Shown here: piece after piece, positions 53,293 to 62,485 of the stretch
Layout of the letters: each line of letters starts with the position of its first letter
How positions within the stretch are numbered: position 1 is the first letter of the stretch
Assembly: GCA_965228545.1 (NCBI GenBank)
Contig: OZ245822.1
Coordinates: forward strand, 3,224,001-3,288,000
DNA length: 64,000 nt
DNA from: HXMU1420-13 sp965228545
GTDB lineage: Bacteria; Bacteroidota; Rhodothermia; Balneolales; Balneolaceae
Reading direction: 5' to 3'
Program-made: the position numbers and the translations under genes
The notes under the pieces: generated by a model
Seen by the model: the letters and a program-made list of their open reading frames with translations, nothing else
Told to the model about the DNA's origin: nothing
Database searches by the model: none

Positions 53293-54714
53293 TTAAACGT
53301 CTTTTAGAGCCTCGTTTAATGCTTGTAAGCTCTTTTTTGCATCCCCAAAAAACATCTGGTTTTTCTCGGCATAGAATAAAGGATTATCAATTCCGGCATA
53401 ACCCACACTTAGCGAGCGTTTGAACACAATAGTTCGTTTCGCCTCATCCACATCTAAAATCGGCATGCCATAAATCGGGCTGTTCGGCGAGGTTTTTGCC
53501 ATTGGGTTTACTACATCATTCGCCCCGATAATCAATACCACATCGGTAGAAGCAAATTCAGGATTAATTTGATCCATATCATATAATAAATCATATGGCA
53601 CATCTGCTTCGGCAAGTAGTACGTTCATGTGGCCCGGCATACGCCCTGCTACGGGATGTACTCCATATTTAACCTGAACTCCTCGCTCTTCAAGATTAGC
53701 CGCTACTTCTTTTACAATGTGTTGTGCTTGTGCCACTGCCAATCCGTAGCCCGGTACAATTACAACTTTTGAAGCATAGGCTACCTGAATGGCTAAATCT
53801 TCTGCTGAAGTCTCACGAACCGATTTATCGCCATCAGCACCACCGCCTCCGCTTGTAGCGCCATCTCCACCAAAACTGCCGAAAATTACGTTGGCGAGCG
53901 AACGGTTCATAGCTTTACACATGATGTTTGTAAGGATGAGCCCCGCGGCTCCAACCAGCGCACCGGATACAATGAGTAAGTTATTGCCTAACACAAAGCC
54001 GGCCATAGAAGCGGCAATCCCCGAATATGAGTTGAGCAATGAGATAACAACCGGCATATCCGCACCACCAATTGGGATTACTGAAGTCACACCAATCAAT
54101 AATGAAACCCCAAGAATTACCCAAAATAGCGTAGTATTTGCAGGGTTAATGGTATACATCACAATCAACACCAATACAGCAAGCATGGAGCCGATGTTAA
54201 TTACGTTCAATCCGGGAAAAGTGATTGCATTGCCAGAGATAAAGCCTTTCAATTTACCAAAGGCGATAAAGCTACCGGTAAACGTTAACGAGCCGATGAA
54301 CACGCTAAGGCCAATCGTAATCATTCCGGTAGAATCGATAGCACTAATGCTTTCGTAACGGGCAAGTTCTCCCCAGGCAACAAGAGCCGAAGCGCCTCCG
54401 CCAAAACCGTTAAAAACAGCTACTAGTTCTGGCATAGCTGTCATGGCAACTTTTTTTGCTAGTACGGCACCAATCAAGCCGCCAATCAACACGCCAATTA
54501 TAATTAGCTCGAAGGATACAATTTGTTGATCGAACAAAGTAACCACGATACCAATCAGCATCCCTATAGACGCTAGCATGTTGCCACGGCGCGCAGTTTG
54601 AGGGGAGTTTAATAATTTAAGCCCTCGAATAAAGAAGGCTGTTGCAACCAGATACAACAGTTGAATGGCATCGGGTAACCAGGTTAGGACAGATTCAGGT
54701 AAAAACTGGCTCAT
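53293..54714 (-). CDS. pntB: NAD(P) transhydrogenase subunit beta
   Basis: 473 residues. The membrane domain (dII) has about nine helices. The NADP(H)-binding dIII at the C-terminus has VIVPGYGLAVAQAQHIV, VKYGVHPVAGRMPGHMNVLL and IIGANDVVNP. Together with PntAA/PntAB it uses the proton gradient to make NADPH from NADH. The start overlaps the previous gene's stop by 4 bp (ATGA). Confidence 0.96.
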   Translation of the reverse strand: MSQFLPESVLTWLPDAIQLLYLVATAFFIRGLKLLNSPQTARRGNMLASIGMLIGIVVTLFDQQIVSFELIIIGVLIGGLIGAVLAKKVAMTAMPELVAVFNGFGGGASALVAWGELARYESISAIDSTGMITIGLSVFIGSLTFTGSFIAFGKLKGFISGNAITFPGLNVINIGSMLAVLVLIVMYTINPANTTLFWVILGVSLLIGVTSVIPIGGADMPVVISLLNSYSGIAASMAGFVLGNNLLIVSGALVGAAGLILTNIMCKAMNRSLANVIFGSFGGDGATSGGGGADGDKSVRETSAEDLAIQVAYASKVVIVPGYGLAVAQAQHIVKEVAANLEERGVQVKYGVHPVAGRMPGHMNVLLAEADVPYDLLYDMDQINPEFASTDVVLIIGANDVVNPMAKTSPNSPIYGMPILDVDEAKRTIVFKRSLSVGYAGIDNPLFYAEKNQMFFGDAKKSLQALNEALKDV

Positions 54715-55001
54715 TTGTCATCCTCCTTTTTCTTGAACATCTCCAACATACGATCGGTAACCATAAAGCCGCCTACCACGTTAATGGTTGCAAAAATGAT
54801 GGCTGCTAATCCAAGATATCTACCCAAATCGCCGCCAACTCCACCGGCAACAATTATGGCTCCAACAATAGTAATACCCGAAATGGCATTTGCCCCGCTC
54901 ATTAATGGAGTATGTAACGTGGGCGGTACTTTCGAAATCAATTCGAAGCCAATAAAACAGGCCAATACAAATATGAATAGGGAAAAAATTAATGCGCTCA
55001 T
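54711..55001 (-). CDS. pntAB: NAD(P) transhydrogenase alpha subunit, membrane part
   Basis: 96 residues with three membrane helices (LMSGANAISGITIVGAIIV; LAAIIFATINVVGGFMV). It corresponds to the C-terminal membrane part of E. coli PntA, encoded separately as in Rhodospirillum. It overlaps both neighbours by 4 bp. Confidence 0.93.
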   Translation of the reverse strand: MSALIFSLFIFVLACFIGFELISKVPPTLHTPLMSGANAISGITIVGAIIVAGGVGGDLGRYLGLAAIIFATINVVGGFMVTDRMLEMFKKKEDDK

Positions 55002-56128
55002 GATTCTTTCGGTTTAAGTAATGGACTGATGATTTCACCTTGATGAGTGATGGTGGTATTGAGGATGATTTCGTCTTCGAAATCGAAATTGGCTTCCTCT
55101 TCTTTGATTAGAAGATTCAATAATGCAAACATATTTTTTGCATACAACATACTTGCATGGTTGGCCAGTTGGCTTGGTAAATTAAGCGGGCCTACAACGC
55201 TTACTTCGTGGGCTTTAACCACTTCTCCTGCTTTTGTGAGTTCACAGTTTCCGCCATTTTCAGCAGCAATGTCCACAATTACCGAGCCGGGTTTCATATC
55301 GGCAACCATTTCTTTGGTGATAAGAAGTGGGGCAGGTCGGCCGGGAATTAGTGCTGTGGTTATCACGATATCCGATTTCTTTACATGCTCGTGAATTACC
55401 TGCTTTTGCCTTTCCTGGCTATCTTTACTCAGCTCTTTCGCATATCCTCCTTTTGTTTCGGTGTTTTCTTCCTCGAGGGGTACTTCTACAAATTTAGCAC
55501 CCAGCGATTCTACTTGTTCTTTAACCACCGGGCGAACATCATAGGCTTCAACCACAGCTCCAAGTTTCCGGCAGGTGGCAATGGCTTGTAATCCAGCTAC
55601 ACCTGCTCCAAGAATAAGCGCTTTCGCCGGTGGGATGGTTCCGGCTGCTGTCATCATCATAGGAAAATACTTGTCTAAATGATTGGCAGCCAGTAACGAA
55701 GCTTTATAACCGGCAATGGAACTCATCGATGATAAGGCATCCATGTTTTGTGCACGGGATATTCGCGGAATGGCATCCATTCCCAATGCGGTAATCCCTT
55801 TGTTTTTGAGTGATTCAACCAGATCAGCATTTTGTAATGCCCAGATAAAGCAAACCAAAATACTGTTTTGTTTCATGTTAGCAAGATCGGTATTGTCGGG
55901 CGTTTGCACAGCGAGTACTAAATCGGCCTCAGAAAATAATTTTTTGCGATCTTTTTCGATCGCGGCGCCAATTTCGGAATATTGTGCATCCAAAAAGTTT
56001 GACGCCAAACCAGCATCCGACTCAACCCGAAGTTCCAACCCTTTTTGAATTAATTTGCCGGCAATCTCGGGGGTAATGGAAACCCGTTTTTCCAGCTCGG
56101 CAGTTTCTTTAGGTATTGCTACAATCAA
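54998..56128 (-). CDS. pntAA: NAD(P) transhydrogenase alpha subunit, soluble NAD-binding part
   Basis: 376 residues, similar to alanine dehydrogenase. MIVAIPKETAELEKRVSITPE at the N-terminus, KALILGAGVAGLQAIATC for NAD, and VSVVGPLNLPSQLANHAS at the C-terminal end of the domain. First gene of the pntAA-pntAB-pntB operon. Confidence 0.95.
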   Translation of the reverse strand: MIVAIPKETAELEKRVSITPEIAGKLIQKGLELRVESDAGLASNFLDAQYSEIGAAIEKDRKKLFSEADLVLAVQTPDNTDLANMKQNSILVCFIWALQNADLVESLKNKGITALGMDAIPRISRAQNMDALSSMSSIAGYKASLLAANHLDKYFPMMMTAAGTIPPAKALILGAGVAGLQAIATCRKLGAVVEAYDVRPVVKEQVESLGAKFVEVPLEEENTETKGGYAKELSKDSQERQKQVIHEHVKKSDIVITTALIPGRPAPLLITKEMVADMKPGSVIVDIAAENGGNCELTKAGEVVKAHEVSVVGPLNLPSQLANHASMLYAKNMFALLNLLIKEEEANFDFEDEIILNTTITHQGEIISPLLKPKES

Positions 56129-56333
56129 TGATAACCTCCAACTTAGTTTACCTCAACATAATGAAATTGAACATTTACGCAAATAAATGTGGGAGCGCTT
56201 TTTTAGCGAACCTGTTAAAAATCAATAGCATTGTTAAGAATTAAGGGTAGATGCGTGCGCATCAAACCACCATAAGGTGAGAAATTAATGTGAAGATAAT
56301 GTATACTTCTACAACAAACCTTGGGGGAAATTC

Positions 56334-57104
56334 ATGAAATACGCGTTACGAGGAATTCTGTTTATTGCGCTTTGCGCGGTTTTTGTTACCTGCGATGATT
56401 TGGAATCTGAAGGTGATGATGCAGGCGAAGTTCGCGGACTTTGGCAAAAGTTTGACCGAGAGGGAAGTAACGAATTCGTCTTAATCAGTGATGTAAGATT
56501 TGGGTTCTATTACTATAATGCAGGTAGAGGATGTATGATTGCTGATGAGTACCGAGTGATTCAACGAGACGGAACGGGCTTTTTTCAAGTTACAAAAGGC
56601 GGTGACTCTCCTCCAAAAGTGTTTGCAGTCTCATTAAATGACGATCGAATTCACTTACGAGATATTGACGACACTCAAAATGAAATTCAAAGATATTGGG
56701 CAAGCGAAATCCAAAACATCGACGATTTTGCACCGGTCTGTTATAATCCTGAGCTAACAGCAACTTGGAAGCTATTGAGTGATGAAATGGAAGAGTATGT
56801 ATCGGTGAGCGAGCAACTTCTGGAGATTGCTGCCTTCGATACGCTTAACACGTGCTTCCAGAACATTAAATTTGATGTTATCGATGTTGATATGCCTGAG
56901 ATAGTGATTCGCAATCAATCAAATACCAACGAAGAATTCTCGTTGGATGTAACTTTGATGGATTCTGTGTTAACCATTAGCCGAAATGCTATGGGTACAA
57001 CCTTTGAATCTAACTACACCGCTGTCGATACTTTGATTAGTCAGTTGAGTCCGCTTTGTTCAAATTCCAGCACTACATCGATCTTCAATCAACCAGCGTA
57101 TTAG
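56334..57104 (+). CDS. Hypothetical lipoprotein
   Basis: 256 residues. Start ATG preceded by a GGGGG purine run. Lipoprotein signal with lipobox VFVTC (Cys at about 20) and an acidic residue directly after it. The mature part is beta-rich and acidic (RGLWQKFDREGSNEFVLIS), a lipocalin-like pattern with four further Cys. No family recognised. Monocistronic, upstream of trxB. Confidence 0.7.
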   Translation: MKYALRGILFIALCAVFVTCDDLESEGDDAGEVRGLWQKFDREGSNEFVLISDVRFGFYYYNAGRGCMIADEYRVIQRDGTGFFQVTKGGDSPPKVFAVSLNDDRIHLRDIDDTQNEIQRYWASEIQNIDDFAPVCYNPELTATWKLLSDEMEEYVSVSEQLLEIAAFDTLNTCFQNIKFDVIDVDMPEIVIRNQSNTNEEFSLDVTLMDSVLTISRNAMGTTFESNYTAVDTLISQLSPLCSNSSTTSIFNQPAY

Positions 57105-57195
57105 GCGAATTCTATACTTCCTATAAACAAAAATTGGCAAGTGTTTAAACACGATTTTTGTACCTTCACACTGAATTTATACAGAGTGAAGAACT

Positions 57196-58170
57196 ATGGA
57201 AGACATTGCCAATAAAACATTTAAAGTAGTAATCATCGGAAGCGGCCCTGCAGGGCTTACAGCTGCACTATATGCGGCCAGAGCGGATCTAAATCCTATT
57301 GTATTTGAAGGACCGGAACCGGGCGGGCAATTAATGACCACTACCGATGTAGAAAACTTTCCCGGATACCCAAATGGTGTGATGGGACCTCAAATGATGC
57401 AGGACTTCCGTGAGCAAGCCACCAAATTTGGTGCCGATTGTAGATATGGATACGTAACCGATATCGAGTTTGGAGATCGCCCGTATAAACTAACTGTTGA
57501 TGAAAAGACAGAGATTTATGCGCACACTGTTATCATTTCTACCGGTGCTTCGGCAATGTGGCTGGGACTGGAAAGCGAAACCAAACTACGTGGGAAAGGC
57601 GTATCAGCGTGTGCTACGTGTGATGGAGCTTTTTTCAGAAATCAACATGTAGTTATTGTTGGCGGTGGAGATACGGCCATGGAAGAAGCCACTTTCCTAA
57701 CCAAGTTTGCCAGCAAAGTTACCGTTATACATCGTAGAGATGAATTACGCGCTTCAAAAGCGATGCAAGCTCGGGCTTTCGCTAACGAAAAAATCGAGTT
57801 CATGTGGGATAGCGAAGTCGAAGAGATTTTAGGTGATCAGGTTGTGGAAGGAGTTCGCATCAACAATAGAAAAACCGGAGAAAAAACAATTTTGGAAGAT
57901 GTAACCGGTGTATTTGTAGCCATCGGACATAAACCGAATACCGATCTGTTCAAAGGTGTGCTTACGATGGATGATGTAGGATATATCCAAACAAAAGGAC
58001 AATCCACAAAAACAGACTTGCCCGGAATTTTTGCTTGTGGTGATGCAATGGATGCCATCTACCGACAAGCGGTTACTGCCGCCGGCACGGGTTGCAAAGC
58101 TGCACTCGATGCCGAACATTACCTAGGAGAATTACCAAAAGAAGTAATCGCCGAAGAGCATTGGAAGTGA
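57196..58170 (+). CDS. trxB: Thioredoxin-disulfide reductase
   Basis: 324 residues. FAD site GSGPAGLTAALYAARAD, NADPH site IVGGGDTAMEEATFL, redox-active CATCDG, and the C-terminal FAD motif FACGDAMD. It reduces thioredoxin with NADPH. It ends in TGA, a normal stop for a conserved host gene. Confidence 0.96.
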   Translation: MEDIANKTFKVVIIGSGPAGLTAALYAARADLNPIVFEGPEPGGQLMTTTDVENFPGYPNGVMGPQMMQDFREQATKFGADCRYGYVTDIEFGDRPYKLTVDEKTEIYAHTVIISTGASAMWLGLESETKLRGKGVSACATCDGAFFRNQHVVIVGGGDTAMEEATFLTKFASKVTVIHRRDELRASKAMQARAFANEKIEFMWDSEVEEILGDQVVEGVRINNRKTGEKTILEDVTGVFVAIGHKPNTDLFKGVLTMDDVGYIQTKGQSTKTDLPGIFACGDAMDAIYRQAVTAAGTGCKAALDAEHYLGELPKEVIAEEHWK

Positions 58171-58380
58171 TAGTTGATATGTTGATTCGGTGATAAAGTG
58201 AGGTGATGTTCGACTTTATTGCTATAGGATTAGATAGTTTCTCGGTCTGACGGCTTTCAGTCCGTCCAACCGATCTTAGGGGAAAAAAGAATACTCGGCT
58301 TCAACCCATCCATCAGACGAGAAATCCGTCAGATGGATTAATATAGTATATATATTTAATAAAATTGGTCTTACATTCTC
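58171..58380. repeat. Intergenic region with an imperfect 31-bp palindrome
   Basis: ATCCATC at 58308-58314 and GATGGAT at 58332-58338, with inner GACG/CGTC and one A/A mismatch, form a stem-loop without a T-run. A single inverted copy of the downstream 8-bp unit (GATTCGGT) sits just after the trxB stop, near 58184. No gene seen. Confidence 0.6.
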
Positions 58381-58516
58381 ACCGAATCACCGAATCACCG
58401 AATCACCGAATCACCGAATCACCGAATCACCGAATCACCGAATCACCGAATCACCGAATCACCGAATCACCGAATCACCGAATCACCGAATTACCGAATT
58501 ACCGAATCACCGAATC
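58381..58516. repeat. 17-unit tandem array of an 8-bp repeat
   Basis: ACCGAATC is repeated 17 times without spacing; units 14 and 15 end in T instead of C. The array ends at the TGA stop (58515-58517) of the leftward DUF4342-like gene. It has no spacers, so it is not CRISPR. The long plus-strand frame through it (an 8-residue repeat) is an artefact. Confidence 0.95.
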
Positions 58517-58949
58517 ACTTTTTCTTCTTACCTACTGTCTTTTCATCTTTCTGATCTTCTTCGGCATCATCTTCCGAAGCTTCCGTGTCTTTTGTATTCG
58601 ATTCTTCCTCTTCGTCCTCAGTGATTTCAATAATCTCGGCATCTACCGAAAATTCATCGTCATCGGCGTCAACTTCGCGCTCAACCAGAATTTGGTAGTC
58701 GTTGATGAACATGGCAAACATGCCAATTGCTGAAATAACCGGCGCCATTGCACCTACCAATGCTGCGCCACCAACCCCAACAGCAAGCTGAGTCTGGAAA
58801 ACAACCTCTCCTTCTTTATTCTTGATAATCAATCGGCGGGCGCTTCCCTCTTTGATGAATTCCCTGATTTTGGAGATGACTTCGTTTACTCCACCCTGCA
58901 CTTCTTCAAACATGTGCTTTGCCTTCTTTTTTGCCTCGTCTTTTTCCAT
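58515..58949 (-). CDS. DUF4342-like membrane protein with acidic C-terminal tail
   Basis: 144 residues. The first ~85 resemble DUF4342: VNEVISKIREFIKEGSARRL, then KNKEGEVVFQTQLAVGVGG and a hydrophobic segment. The rest is a very acidic Glu/Asp tail ending in a Lys cluster. The gene stop is the edge of the 8-bp tandem array. Function unknown. Confidence 0.75.
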   Translation of the reverse strand: MEKDEAKKKAKHMFEEVQGGVNEVISKIREFIKEGSARRLIIKNKEGEVVFQTQLAVGVGGAALVGAMAPVISAIGMFAMFINDYQILVEREVDADDDEFSVDAEIIEITEDEEEESNTKDTEASEDDAEEDQKDEKTVGKKKK

Positions 58950-58950
58950 G

Positions 58951-59045
58951 ATATGTACGATTTATAAAATTTTTTGTAAGGAGTTTCCTCCGGCGGAGTC
59001 TAACTACGTAAAGCTAAATAAAAAGATTCATAGTTAAATGTTAGC
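58951..59045 (+). promoter_or_regulatory. Copy 1 of a duplicated comM leader (promoter-like)
   Basis: About 95 bp that align with the leader of comM, from ATATGTACGATTTAT through GTAAGGA (58976-58982), a 15-base spacer and GTCTAAC (58998-59004), to ATGTTAGC, which is the comM start. Only four codons of comM follow before TAA. The two boxes with constant spacing look like a promoter of an ECF-type sigma factor; the spacer can also form a hairpin. Confidence 0.6.
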
Positions 59046-59172
59046 AACGTAAAATGATAGTTGGCCGGTTCAAGAGTGAATCTTTGTAGAGTTTTAATAG
59101 TGCTTTACATAGATTGAACTCGCCAATTAAAAGGTTCTTCAAATTTTTTATTTCTCTCTGGAAAATCCAACG

Positions 59173-60096
59173 ATGTATCGACCCAAAATTTTCATACTTC
59201 TTATTTTAGCTCTCAATTTAAATGGGTGTGGAGTTAAAGATTCTGAAGGTGGAGGTCTAACTGCACCAATACAACCTTTTTTAGATGTTGAATACCCGGT
59301 TTGGAGTCCCGATGGTACTCAAATACTGTACACCGATTATGGATACTATGGGGTAACCAGAGACTTTCAATATCATGTTGAACATTTGGATTCTGCTGGA
59401 GTTTATGTGATTAATAGTGACGGGTCTAAAAGAAGAAAGATTTATAATTTCGGATTTGCGGAATGGAGCCCGAGTGGTGAACAAGTTTTATTGGTTGATA
59501 ATTATAGGATCCTACAAGCAGCGTTTGACGGTATTTCCATCGATACCAGCACTATTGAGCAACTAATTTTTGAAGGAGCAAATATAAGACCAGAGTGGAG
59601 CCCTAATGAAAAGTTTATTATGTATGCACAAGTGGATTGTAGTGAAGAGCTTAATTGTGGGCTTTGGCTTTTCGATTTACATCAAGAGTCTAATCTTATA
59701 ATCTCAAAAGGACAAGCAGATGCAACTTGGTATGCTGACAGCAAGCAAATCTTGTTTGCAAAAAATATAAATAACGAAGCTTTTTTTTACACCTACGATA
59801 TTGAGGAAAAGACAACTCAGCAAACCTATACCTATGAGCATAAAGTTTATAATCTAAGTTTGTCACCCAACAATGAGTTTTTGGTATTCGAAAGTGGACC
59901 AATGGGAGGGGGCAGATATATTTACAAACTAGACTTATCCAGTAAAGAATTAACCAAACTTACAGAGCGAGTATCAGAAATGCCGGATTGGAGTCCGGAC
60001 GGAACTAAAATAGTATATGTTTCCGGGGGTATTTGGGTGATGAACTCAGACGGGAGCAACAAAACAAACATCAAACCACTTCCATTTATAGATTAA
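59173..60096 (+). CDS. TolB-like beta-propeller lipoprotein
   Basis: 307 residues with a lipoprotein signal (lipobox LNGC, Cys at about residue 19). Repeated propeller blades contain the WSPDG-type motif: YPVWSPDGTQILYTD, FAEWSPSGEQVLLVD, RPEWSPNEKFIMYA, MPDWSPDGTKIVYVS. The family binds proteins or glycans at the cell surface; the partner is unknown. The gene lies between the two copies of the comM leader. Confidence 0.85.
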   Translation: MYRPKIFILLILALNLNGCGVKDSEGGGLTAPIQPFLDVEYPVWSPDGTQILYTDYGYYGVTRDFQYHVEHLDSAGVYVINSDGSKRRKIYNFGFAEWSPSGEQVLLVDNYRILQAAFDGISIDTSTIEQLIFEGANIRPEWSPNEKFIMYAQVDCSEELNCGLWLFDLHQESNLIISKGQADATWYADSKQILFAKNINNEAFFYTYDIEEKTTQQTYTYEHKVYNLSLSPNNEFLVFESGPMGGGRYIYKLDLSSKELTKLTERVSEMPDWSPDGTKIVYVSGGIWVMNSDGSNKTNIKPLPFID

Positions 60097-60168
60097 GTAC
60101 ACTTTGAACGGCTAATTCCATCACATTCAATTCTGATTTTAAGGAGAAGAATCGAAAAATATTGATGT

Positions 60169-60260
60169 ATATGTACGATTTATGAGTTTTTTTGTAAGGA
60201 GTTCTCTTGAGAGAGGTCTTACTGCTTAAAAGAGTAAATAAGTTCATAAATCATGTTAGC
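60169..60260 (+). promoter_or_regulatory. Copy 2 of the duplicated leader: comM promoter region
   Basis: GTAAGGA (60194-60200), 15-base spacer, GTCTTAC (60216-60222), ATG of comM 30 bases later. It aligns with copy 1 over its full length with few gaps. In the spacer CTCT/AGAG replaces CTCC/GGAG of copy 1, so pairing is kept although the bases differ. Confidence 0.65.
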
Positions 60261-61794
60261 CAGAGTGTACTGCGCATCCACCATCGGTGTAGATGCAAAA
60301 ATCATCGACGTAGAAACACATCATACCAACGGTATGGTAAAATTTTTCTTAGTGGGATTGCCGGATCGGGCCGTTTCTGAATCCCGTGATCGGGTAGAAG
60401 CAGCGATACGAAATACCGGTTCTTACTACCCGCTTGGGCGGATTACAGTAAATCTAGCACCTGCTGATCTCCCAAAAGAAGGCAATGCCTTCGATTTACC
60501 GATTGCAATCGGGTTGTTGCAGATGTCTGGACAAATTCACACCGACAAACTAGACGACACCGTTCTGCTTGGGGAACTAGCACTTGACGGTCAGATTCGT
60601 CCGATAAAAGGAGTGCTTCCGGTTGCGGTAGAAGCAAAGAAACAAGGGTTTAAATATTTGATTGTTCCTCGAGATAATGGCCCGGAAGCTGCCGTTGTTG
60701 AGGGCATCGAAATATTTCCCTTCGATCACCTCAATGATGTGAAAGATTGGCTGGAAAATAGAGGCAATCTCGATCCATTTAAGATTAATGTGGAACATGT
60801 TTTTGCAAAAAATGGAAAGCTGGATGCTCTTGATTTCAGCGATGTGCGCGGACAAGAAAATGTGAAGAGAGCGTTGGAAATTGCTGCTGCCGGTTCACAT
60901 AATGTGGTTATGGTCGGTCCCCCGGGTTCGGGTAAAACGATGATGGCGCGCAGGATTCCTACTATTTTGCCTCCACTTACTTTAGATGAAGCGCTTGAAA
61001 CTACCAAAGTACATTCGGTTTCGGGAATCATGAAAAGCGGCAAAGCACTTATAACATCGCGACCATTTCGGTCACCGCATCACACGGTTTCTGATGTAGC
61101 ATTGGTAGGCGGTGGGGGAATTCCAATGCCGGGCGAAATTTCGATGGCTCACAACGGAGTTCTTTTTCTGGATGAATTGCCGGAATTCAAAAGAAGTGCT
61201 TTGGAGGTGATGCGTCAACCGCTTGAGGATGGATTTGTTTCGATATCGCGAGCTCGAATGAGTGTAACTTATCCAAGCAGAGTGATGCTGGTGGCATCTA
61301 TGAATCCTTCTCCATCGGGCGATTGGTACGAAGCCGGAGAAATGAACGGTACATCCAATATCCAAATGCAGCGGTATCTGAGTAAAATTTCTGGTCCATT
61401 GTTAGATCGCATTGATCTTCATATAGAAGTGAATAAAGTGAGTTATGATGAGCTTTCGGGCAAAGCAAAGGGTGAAAGTTCGGAAGATATCCGAGCCCGT
61501 GTTATTGAAGCACGCGAAATTCAAACTCAACGATTTCTTGGCGTGAAAGAAGTGCACTCCAATTCACAAATGAATACACGGCAGGTTCGTAAGGTTTGCC
61601 AATTAGATGATCAAAGTTCGGGGATTCTGAAACAGGCCATCACCAGTTTAGGATTATCTGCTCGGGCCTACGATCGCATCCTCAAAGTAAGCAGAACCAT
61701 CGCTGATCTAGATAAAAGCGAACGCATCCAATCTCATCACGTTGCCGAAGCCATCCAATACCGAAGCCTCGACCGCGAAGGCTGGCTGGGATGA
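60253..61794 (+). CDS. comM: ComM/YifB Mg-chelatase-like AAA+ ATPase
   Basis: 513 residues. N-terminal Lon-like domain (FFLVGLPDRAVSESRDRVEAA), AAA+ domain with Walker A GPPGSGKT in VVMVGPPGSGKTMMARR, Walker B LFLDELPEF, and the C-terminal helical domain. ComM is a helicase for branch migration during natural transformation. It ends in TGA. Its leader is one of the two duplicated promoter-like copies. Confidence 0.95.
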   Translation: MLARVYCASTIGVDAKIIDVETHHTNGMVKFFLVGLPDRAVSESRDRVEAAIRNTGSYYPLGRITVNLAPADLPKEGNAFDLPIAIGLLQMSGQIHTDKLDDTVLLGELALDGQIRPIKGVLPVAVEAKKQGFKYLIVPRDNGPEAAVVEGIEIFPFDHLNDVKDWLENRGNLDPFKINVEHVFAKNGKLDALDFSDVRGQENVKRALEIAAAGSHNVVMVGPPGSGKTMMARRIPTILPPLTLDEALETTKVHSVSGIMKSGKALITSRPFRSPHHTVSDVALVGGGGIPMPGEISMAHNGVLFLDELPEFKRSALEVMRQPLEDGFVSISRARMSVTYPSRVMLVASMNPSPSGDWYEAGEMNGTSNIQMQRYLSKISGPLLDRIDLHIEVNKVSYDELSGKAKGESSEDIRARVIEAREIQTQRFLGVKEVHSNSQMNTRQVRKVCQLDDQSSGILKQAITSLGLSARAYDRILKVSRTIADLDKSERIQSHHVAEAIQYRSLDREGWLG

Positions 61795-61812
61795 TGAATT
61801 AAGAATGATGAG

Positions 61813-62229
61813 TATGAGAATTAAGAAATACGAGTTAGAATTATGAGTTTTAAAGATGAAATGGAAGATCGACTAATTAATTTCGCATTGGTAGGAATTG
61901 AAATCAGTGAAAATCTACCACAATCTTATATCGGTGAACATCTTGGGAAACAATTAGCGAGAAGTTCCACTTCACCCGCTCTAAATTATGCAGAAGCTTG
62001 TGACGCTGAATCAAGAAAAGACTTCATACATAAACTCAAAATTACCAATAAAGAATTACGGGAAACATTGGTGTGCTTAAAAATTATTCACCGTAAACCA
62101 CTCCTAATAAACGAAAAGCTCAATTCGGCAATAAAAGAGTGTAATGAATTAATAAGCATACTTAGCAAAAGCATTCAAACAACTAAACTAAATCAACACA
62201 TTCGAGAATCGTAATCCTTAAATCTCATA
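61813..62229. repeat. 21-bp inverted repeat enclosing the second four-helix-bundle gene
   Basis: Left arm 61813-61833 and the reverse complement of the right arm 62209-62229 match at 18 of 21 positions (both begin TATGAGA and end TACGA). The right arm contains the TAA stop of the gene. The arms are unrelated in sequence to those of the 45.9-46.3 kb copy. Confidence 0.65.
61843..62214 (+). CDS. Four-helix-bundle protein (23S rRNA intervening-sequence protein family), second copy
   Basis: 123 residues, helical; LINFALVGIEISENLPQSY, LARSSTSPALNYAEA and DFIHKLKITNKELRETLVC match the family motifs of the 45945-46298 protein. Function unknown. It is enclosed by its own inverted repeat. Confidence 0.88.
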   Translation: MSFKDEMEDRLINFALVGIEISENLPQSYIGEHLGKQLARSSTSPALNYAEACDAESRKDFIHKLKITNKELRETLVCLKIIHRKPLLINEKLNSAIKECNELISILSKSIQTTKLNQHIRES

Positions 62230-62337
62230 TTCGTAATTCAGTTTCACATGATCGTGCGGTGCAGGTAATGGAAACATTTTGGTACACTGTTTGTGTAATC
62301 TCTGGAAAAGGAACAGAAAATTTGTTGGAGGTTTAAA

Positions 62338-62427
62338 ATGAGAAATGAATCTACATATTGGCAGGCAAACCTCGTGTTTACACTTCCTATTCTACTTATC
62401 ATACTGTATTTATTAATTCTTCTGTAA
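62338..62427 (+). CDS. 29-residue single-pass membrane peptide
   Basis: Begins MRNESTYWQANLVF and continues as one hydrophobic helix of about 18 residues rich in Leu and Ile; stop TAA at 62425-62427. A strong ribosome site (GGAGG, 7 bases before the ATG) supports translation. It lies alone in the comM-priA region. Function unknown; the start recalls the first helix of small symporter subunits, which I consider weak. Confidence 0.55.
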   Translation: MRNESTYWQANLVFTLPILLIILYLLILL

Positions 62428-62485
62428 GTTGATTTCAGTTGGATATTTGGATAAGCTTACCCAAAAAGTTTAAACCAAATATCCA

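Noticed and set aside
58381..58516. CRISPR array
   Set aside because: Units are 8 bp with no spacers and there are no cas genes.
58365..58733. Plus-strand frame with an 8-residue repeat
   Set aside because: It is the translation of the 8-bp tandem array and lies opposite a better-supported gene.
58951..60260. Integron attC sites (GTCTAAC-type boxes)
   Set aside because: The boxes are direct, with constant promoter-like spacing; they do not form the long imperfect hairpin of attC and no integron integrase is seen.
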